From assembly GCA_023394655.1 (NCBI GenBank), contig JAEXAG010000018.1:1-10953 (forward strand): a stretch of 10,953 nt of DNA, written 5' to 3'. A model generated the notes under the pieces. That model did no database searches, was not told the origin of the DNA, and was given only the letters and a program-made list of their open reading frames with translations. Source of the stretch: Pseudomonadota bacterium (GTDB lineage Bacteria; Pseudomonadota; Gammaproteobacteria; Xanthomonadales; Xanthomonadaceae). Position 1 is the stretch's first letter, and each line of letters begins with the position of its first letter. The translations under genes were made by a program, and so were the position numbers. Positions 6,942-10,953 of this stretch are shown piece after piece.

Positions 6942-8299
6942 GCGGCCACCTTCCCGATCACCTTGCCGTCGCGCTGGTCATCGACGAGGAAACGCTTGTT
7001 CACGATGGCGTACTCGAATTCGTCCCAGAAATGATGCAGGAAACCCTGCACCGGCCAGGCGGCGGCTTCACCGAAGGCGCAGATGGTGTGGCCTTCGATC
7101 TGGCCGGCGGCCGCGCGCAGCATCTCGAGGTCGTCCACGGTCGCCTCGAACTTGCAGATGCGGTCGAGCATGCGGTGCATCCAGCCGGTGCCTTCGCGGC
7201 ACGGCGTGCACTGGCCGCAGCTTTCCTGCCAGTAGAAGCGCGAGATGCGGCGGCAGGCGCGGACCATGCAGGCCGTCTCGTCCATCACGATCACCGCACC
7301 CGAGCCCAGGCCCGAGCCGGCCTTGCCGATGCTGTCGTAGTCCATCGTGCAGGCCATCATGGTCTCGGCCGGCAGCACCTTCATCGAGGAGCCACCCGGG
7401 ATCACCGCCTTCAGCTTGTTGCCGTTGCGCACGCCGCCGGCCAGTTCCAGCAGGTCCGCGAACGGCGTGCCGAGGCGGATCTCGTAGTTGCCGGGCTTGC
7501 CAACGTGGCCGGAGACCGAGAACACCTTCGCGCCGCCGTTGTTCGGGATGCCGAGGTTGGCGAACCACTCCGCGCCGTTGCGGATGATCGCCGGCACCGA
7601 GGCGTAGGTTTCGGTGTTGTTGATGGTGGTCGGCTTGCCGTACAGGCCGAAGTTGGCCGGGAACGGCGGCTTGAAGCGCGGCTGGCCCTTCTTGCCTTCC
7701 AGCGATTCCATGAGTGCGGTCTCCTCGCCGCAGATGTAGGCGCCGGCACCCAGTGCGTTGTGGATGTCGATGTCCACGCCGCTGCCGAGGATGTTCTTGC
7801 CCAGCCAGCCATGCTTGTAGGCTTCGGCCAGGGCTTCCTCGATGTGCTCGAACGGCTCGTGGTGGAACTCGCCGCGCATGTAGTTGTATGCCACGGTGCT
7901 GCCGGTCGCGTAGCAGGCGATCGCCATGCCTTCCAGCACCGCGTGCGGGTTGTAGCGCAGGATGTCTCGGTCTTTGCAGGTGCCGGGCTCGGATTCGTCG
8001 GAGTTGCAGAGGATGTACTTCTGCATGTCGCCCTTGGGCATGAAGCTCCACTTCAGGCCGGTCGGGAAGCCCGCGCCGCCGCGGCCGCGCAGGCCGGACG
8101 CCTTGATCATCTCGATCACGTCGGCCGGCGGGATCTTCTCTTCCAGCACCTTGCGAAGCGCCGCGTAGCCGCCGGTCTTGAGGTAGTTCTCGTACGACCA
8201 GGGCTTGTCGAAATGCAGCGTCGTGTAGACCACGCTGTGCGCCTGCGGGGCCGGCCCGACCGGGCCGTAACCTTCGGAATAGTGGGAATGATGCGCCAT
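6938..8299 (-). CDS. nuoF: NADH-quinone oxidoreductase subunit F (NADH- and FMN-binding)
   Basis: The 453-residue product oxidises NADH and passes electrons through FMN to cluster N3. Seen: the glycine-rich FMN/NADH motif RGRGGAGFPTGLKW (71-84), CNSDESEPGTCKDRD (98-112), the second glycine-rich block GAGAYICGEETALMESLEG (184-202), and the N3 4Fe-4S ligands C361, C364 and C367 (ESCGQCTPCREG) plus C407. The chosen ATG lies 2 bases after the nuoE stop. An open frame extends further upstream, but it would run through nuoE in another frame and encodes nothing NuoF-like. The N-terminal tail of about 20 residues (MAHHSHYSEGYGPVGPAPQA) precedes the conserved core and is rich in His, Gly and Pro. Confidence 0.98.
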   Translation of the reverse strand: MAHHSHYSEGYGPVGPAPQAHSVVYTTLHFDKPWSYENYLKTGGYAALRKVLEEKIPPADVIEMIKASGLRGRGGAGFPTGLKWSFMPKGDMQKYILCNSDESEPGTCKDRDILRYNPHAVLEGMAIACYATGSTVAYNYMRGEFHHEPFEHIEEALAEAYKHGWLGKNILGSGVDIDIHNALGAGAYICGEETALMESLEGKKGQPRFKPPFPANFGLYGKPTTINNTETYASVPAIIRNGAEWFANLGIPNNGGAKVFSVSGHVGKPGNYEIRLGTPFADLLELAGGVRNGNKLKAVIPGGSSMKVLPAETMMACTMDYDSIGKAGSGLGSGAVIVMDETACMVRACRRISRFYWQESCGQCTPCREGTGWMHRMLDRICKFEATVDDLEMLRAAAGQIEGHTICAFGEAAAWPVQGFLHHFWDEFEYAIVNKRFLVDDQRDGKVIGKVAA

Positions 8300-8301
8300 C
8301 G

Positions 8302-8829
8302 TCACTTCAGCCCGTCCAGCAGCTCGTCCACCTTCGCGGTGTCGAGCTTCTCGTGGTAATGGCCGTTGATCACGACCACCGGCGCGCCGCAGCAGGCGGC
8401 CACGCACTCTTCTTCGCGCTTGAGGTAAACGCGACCGTCTGCGGTCGATTCGCCCAGCTTCACGCCCAGCTTCTTCTCGGCGTGGGCGACCAGCGCATCG
8501 GCGCCATTGAGCCAGCAGCTGATGTTGGTGCAGAACGCGACGTTGTTGCGGCCGACTTCCTTCGTCTCGAACATCGAGTAGAAGGTGGCCACTTCGTAGG
8601 CCCATACCGGCGGCAGGCCGAGGTACCGGGCCACCGCGGCGATGATCTCGTCGGAGAGCCAGCCGCCGTTCTGCGCCTGCGCGGCATGCAGGCCCTGGAT
8701 CACCGCCGAGCGCTTGCGATCCGGCGGGAACTTGGCGACCCAGTGGTCGATGTGCGCACGGGTCTCGTCCGACAGCACCGCCATCGGATCCACGTTGCGC
8801 GCGTTTTCGAAATTGCCGGTGGCTTTCAT
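8302..8829 (-). CDS. nuoE: NADH-quinone oxidoreductase subunit E (2Fe-2S thioredoxin-like)
   Basis: The 175-residue product is the 24-kDa-type subunit that partners NuoF in the NADH dehydrogenase module. It carries the 2Fe-2S cluster N1a. The four ligands are visible as C100 and C105 (FCTNISCWL) and C142 and C146 (EECVAACCGAP), in the family's thioredoxin-fold arrangement. The upstream helical part includes LHAAQAQNGGWLSDE and EVATFYSMF, typical of NuoE. The start overlaps the nuoD stop by four bases (ATGA), and the stop lies two bases before nuoF, so all three genes are likely co-translated. Confidence 0.98.
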   Translation of the reverse strand: MKATGNFENARNVDPMAVLSDETRAHIDHWVAKFPPDRKRSAVIQGLHAAQAQNGGWLSDEIIAAVARYLGLPPVWAYEVATFYSMFETKEVGRNNVAFCTNISCWLNGADALVAHAEKKLGVKLGESTADGRVYLKREEECVAACCGAPVVVINGHYHEKLDTAKVDELLDGLK

Positions 8830-10145
8830 CGGTCGACTTCACCAAACACAATGTCGTAGGTGCCGATCATCGCCACCACGTCGGCCAGCATGTGGCCCTT
8901 GACGATGGCGTCCATCGACGAGAGGTGCGCGAAGCCCGGTGCCCGGAGCTTGCAGCGGAACGGCTTGTTGGCGCCGTCGGAAACCAGCCAGCACGCGAAT
9001 TCGCCCTTCGGCGCTTCCACCGCGGCGTAGGTTTCGCCGGCCGGCACGGAATAGCCTTCGGAGAACAGCTTGAAGTGGTGGATCAGGGCTTCCATGTCGT
9101 CCTTCATCGCTTCACGCGACGGCGGCGACACCTTGTAGTTGTCCAGCATCACCGGGCCGGGGTTGGCGCGCAGCCATGCGACGCACTGCTGGATGATGCG
9201 GTTGGACTGGCGCATCTCCGCCACGCGCACCAGGTAGCGGTCGTAGCAGTCGCCATTGGTGCCGACCGGGATGTCGAAATCGACCTCCGCGTACTTCGCG
9301 TAGGGCTGCTTCTTGCGCAGGTCCCACGCGATGCCCGAGCCGCGCAGCATCGCGCCGCTCATGCCCCAGGCATGCGCCTGTTCCGGCGAGATCACGCCGA
9401 TGCCGACGGTGCGCTGCTTCCAGATGCGGTTGTCGGTCAGCAGGGTTTCGTACTCGTCCACCCGCTTCGGGAAATCGCGGGTGAAAGCCTCGAGGTAATC
9501 GAGCATGGAGCCTTCGCGCGCTTCGTTGAAACGCTTGAGCTTGTCGCCCTTGCGCCACTTCGATTCGCGGTACTGGGGCATGCGGTCCGGCAGGTCGCGA
9601 TAGACGCCGCCCGGACGGTAATAGGCCGCGTGCATGCGCGCGCCGGACACCGCCTCGTAGACGTCCATCAGTTCCTCGCGTTCGCGGAACGCGTACAGGA
9701 ACACCGCCATCGCACCGAGGTCGAGCGCGTTGGAGCCGATCCACATCAGGTGATTCAGGATGCGGGTGATCTCGTCGAACATCGTGCGGATGTACTGCGC
9801 GCGTTCCGGCGCCTGCACCCCGAGCAGGTTTTCGATGGCGAGCACGTAGGCGTGTTCGTTGCACATCATCGACACGTAGTCGAGACGGTCCATGTAGCCG
9901 ATCGACTGGTTGAACGGCTTGGATTCGGCGAGCTTCTCGGTGCCGCGGTGCAACAAGCCGACGTGCGGATCGGCGCGCATCACGGTCTCGCCGTCCATTT
10001 CCAGGATCAGGCGCAACACGCCGTGGGCCGCCGGATGCTGCGGACCGAAGTTCATCGTGTAGTTGCGGATTTCCTGGCGCGCCTCGGCGGCGTTGCTCGC
10101 GAACATCGCGCTGGCGGGCTGCGCTTTCAGGCTCGGCGCGTTCAT
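8826..10145 (-). CDS. nuoD: NADH-quinone oxidoreductase subunit D (49-kDa type)
   Basis: The 439-residue product is the 49-kDa subunit, related to NiFe-hydrogenase large subunits, that forms the quinone-reduction site with NuoB and NuoH. Seen: NFGPQHPAAHGVLRL (32-46), with H37 and H41 in the loop that reaches the quinone head; YMDRLDYVSMMCNE (84-97), where Y90 lies 49 residues after H41, as I recall for the bovine His/Tyr quinone-binding pair; and a C-terminal DIVFGEVDR ending typical of the family. NuoC is a separate gene, not fused. The ATG overlaps the nuoC stop by four bases (ATGA) and has a CGGAG motif 7 bases upstream. A second Met at residue 14 is a less likely start. Confidence 0.98.
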   Translation of the reverse strand: MNAPSLKAQPASAMFASNAAEARQEIRNYTMNFGPQHPAAHGVLRLILEMDGETVMRADPHVGLLHRGTEKLAESKPFNQSIGYMDRLDYVSMMCNEHAYVLAIENLLGVQAPERAQYIRTMFDEITRILNHLMWIGSNALDLGAMAVFLYAFREREELMDVYEAVSGARMHAAYYRPGGVYRDLPDRMPQYRESKWRKGDKLKRFNEAREGSMLDYLEAFTRDFPKRVDEYETLLTDNRIWKQRTVGIGVISPEQAHAWGMSGAMLRGSGIAWDLRKKQPYAKYAEVDFDIPVGTNGDCYDRYLVRVAEMRQSNRIIQQCVAWLRANPGPVMLDNYKVSPPSREAMKDDMEALIHHFKLFSEGYSVPAGETYAAVEAPKGEFACWLVSDGANKPFRCKLRAPGFAHLSSMDAIVKGHMLADVVAMIGTYDIVFGEVDR

Positions 10146-10909
10146 CGTGCGGCTCCGTTCGGTTTCAGGTCCCTGGATTCGCCTTCGGCGGTGGCCAGGC
10201 GGGCGTCGTCACGGACCACGCGCGGCACGCCGACGCGCGGCTCCACCGAGGTCACCGGCTCGTACACCACGCGCTCGCGGGCGGCGTCGTAGCGCACTTC
10301 GACGTTGCCGATGAGCGGGAAGTCCTTGCGGAACGGGTGGCCGACGAAGCCGTAATCGGTCAGGATCCGGCGCAGGTCCGGATGGCCGCGGAAAACGATG
10401 CCGAACAGGTCGAAGGCCTCGCGCTCGAACCAGTCGGTGCCGGCCCAGACGCTGGTGAGGGAATCGACTTCCGGCAGGCTGTCGTCGCTGCAGAACTGGC
10501 GCAGGCGCAGGCGCTGGTTGCGGGACACCGAGAGCAGGTGCGCGACCGCGGCGAAACGCCGGCCCGGAACCGCCTGCACCGCCTCGCTGCCGGCCGGCTG
10601 GGCGGCCTGCTCGGTCATCGCCTCGCCCCACTTGAAGCGCCCGGGGCCGCTGCCTTCCACGCCGCGGCTGAAGCCCTGCGAGGACACGTCGGTATCCCAC
10701 TCGTCGCTGCCGTAGCCGAGGTAATCGATGCCGCTCACGTCCACGCACTGCTCGAAGCCGAACTCGTCGCGCAGCGCGCGCGCGATGGACAGCCATTCAC
10801 CCGCCGGCGCCTCGAGGGTGACTTCCCCGCGCGCGCCGGCCACGCCGACCTCGCTGCCCGGGAAACGGGCGCGCAGGGATTCGGCAAAGTTCGCTGCATT
10901 CTGGTTCAT
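10142..10909 (-). CDS. nuoC: NADH-quinone oxidoreductase subunit C (30-kDa type)
   Basis: The 255-residue product is the 30-kDa-type subunit that packs against NuoD in the connecting part of the peripheral arm. The family signature is clear: WFEREAFDLFGIVFRGHPDLRRIL (160-183), then DYGFVGHPFRKDFPL (185-199). The N-terminal alpha/beta half (about 1-63) is followed by a hydrophilic stretch at about 64-116 that most shorter NuoC proteins lack, before the conserved RFAAVAHLLS strand. The product is therefore longer than the roughly 200 residues common in alphaproteobacteria. I recall a similar insert in Xanthomonas-type NuoC. The start has only a weak GAGCGGG upstream. The stop overlaps nuoD. Confidence 0.97.
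   Translation of the reverse strand: MNQNAANFAESLRARFPGSEVGVAGARGEVTLEAPAGEWLSIARALRDEFGFEQCVDVSGIDYLGYGSDEWDTDVSSQGFSRGVEGSGPGRFKWGEAMTEQAAQPAGSEAVQAVPGRRFAAVAHLLSVSRNQRLRLRQFCSDDSLPEVDSLTSVWAGTDWFEREAFDLFGIVFRGHPDLRRILTDYGFVGHPFRKDFPLIGNVEVRYDAARERVVYEPVTSVEPRVGVPRVVRDDARLATAEGESRDLKPNGAAR
10562..10720 (-). other. Insert segment within nuoC
   Basis: NuoC residues 64-116 lie between the end of the N-terminal strand region (GIDYLG) and the conserved strand RFAAVAHLLS. The first half is rich in Gly, Ser and Asp and includes DEWDTDVSSQGFSRGVEG. The second half is rich in Ala, Gln and Pro. Typical short NuoC proteins pass almost directly from one conserved block to the next, so this looks like a surface insert. 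Its boundaries are approximate because they come from memory of the family, not an alignment. Confidence 0.65.
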
Positions 10910-10920
10910 GCGTTACCCGC

Positions 10921-10953
10921 TCAGGATTGGGCGACGGCCACGGCCTGCCCGGG
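10921..10953 (-). CDS. nuoB: Probable C-terminal end of nuoB (partial, runs off the right edge)
   Basis: The minus strand has an open frame from the window edge to a TGA at 10923-10921, encoding PGQAVAVAQS as the last residues. It ends 11 bases before the nuoC ATG, where nuoB lies in canonical nuo operons. NuoB binds the terminal cluster N2, but none of its diagnostic cysteine motifs fall inside the window, so the call rests on position and a well-placed stop codon only. Confidence 0.5.
   Translation of the reverse strand, partial: PGQAVAVAQS

Noticed and set aside
4881..7034. Long plus-strand open frame of 717 codons opposite nuoG and the end of nuoF
   Set aside because: It has the same skewed composition, and it lies wholly opposite clear coding sequence with intact Fe-S motifs, so it is a codon-usage shadow.
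8300..8851. Upstream extension of the nuoF frame, giving a 637-residue protein
   Set aside because: The extension runs through nuoE in a different frame and reads as Arg-rich nonsense. The ATG at 8299 gives the normal NuoF length.
8892..10292. Plus-strand open frame of 466 codons opposite nuoD and the end of nuoC
   Set aside because: It is antisense to highly conserved nuoD and shows no protein family features. Similar shadows at 7031-8359 and 3625-4749 were rejected for the same reason.

Overview
The window is a nearly complete stretch of a bacterial NADH:quinone oxidoreductase (respiratory complex I, nuo) operon. All genes lie on the minus strand, so transcription runs from the right edge to the left. 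In transcription order it holds the probable last codons of nuoB, then complete nuoC, nuoD, nuoE, nuoF, nuoG, nuoH, nuoI, nuoJ, nuoK and nuoL, then the first codons of a gene that by position should be nuoM. Every complete gene was identified from conserved motifs in its product. No frameshift, insertion element, tRNA, rRNA or CRISPR array was seen.

The DNA is GC-rich. The gene order is the canonical 14-gene proteobacterial one with separate nuoC and nuoD, unlike the fused nuoCD of enterobacteria. NuoC carries a long insert, NuoF has a short His-rich N-terminal tail, and NuoH has an atypical first loop. From memory of related proteins, this combination suggests a gammaproteobacterium of the Xanthomonadaceae/Lysobacteraceae group (Lysobacter, Luteimonas, Stenotrophomonas or Xanthomonas relatives). 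The genus cannot be fixed from the window.

Layout from right to left: 10921-10953 probable nuoB end; 10142-10909 nuoC and 8826-10145 nuoD (peripheral arm, quinone site); 8302-8829 nuoE, 6938-8299 nuoF and 4695-6941 nuoG (NADH-oxidising module and Fe-S wire); 3640-4698 nuoH (membrane heel, quinone channel); 3147-3635 nuoI (two 4Fe-4S clusters); 2516-3139 nuoJ and 2199-2516 nuoK (small proton-channel subunits); 65-2110 nuoL (distal antiporter-like subunit); 1-53 start of the next gene. Together they pass electrons from NADH through FMN and Fe-S clusters to quinone and couple this to proton pumping.

The genes are very tightly packed. Four junctions are 4-base ATGA overlaps (C/D, D/E, F/G, G/H), one is a 1-base TGATG overlap (J/K), and three are gaps of 2 to 7 bases (E/F, H/I, I/J). 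The exception is the 88-base nuoK-nuoL spacer, which contains a perfect GC-rich hairpin with a UUCG loop. I found no previously undescribed system here. The points worth a second look are variations on a conserved complex: the NuoC insert, the His/Asp-rich NuoL loop, the NuoH loop, the nuoK-nuoL hairpin, the missing N7 cluster in NuoG, and the unusual opening residues of the putative nuoM.
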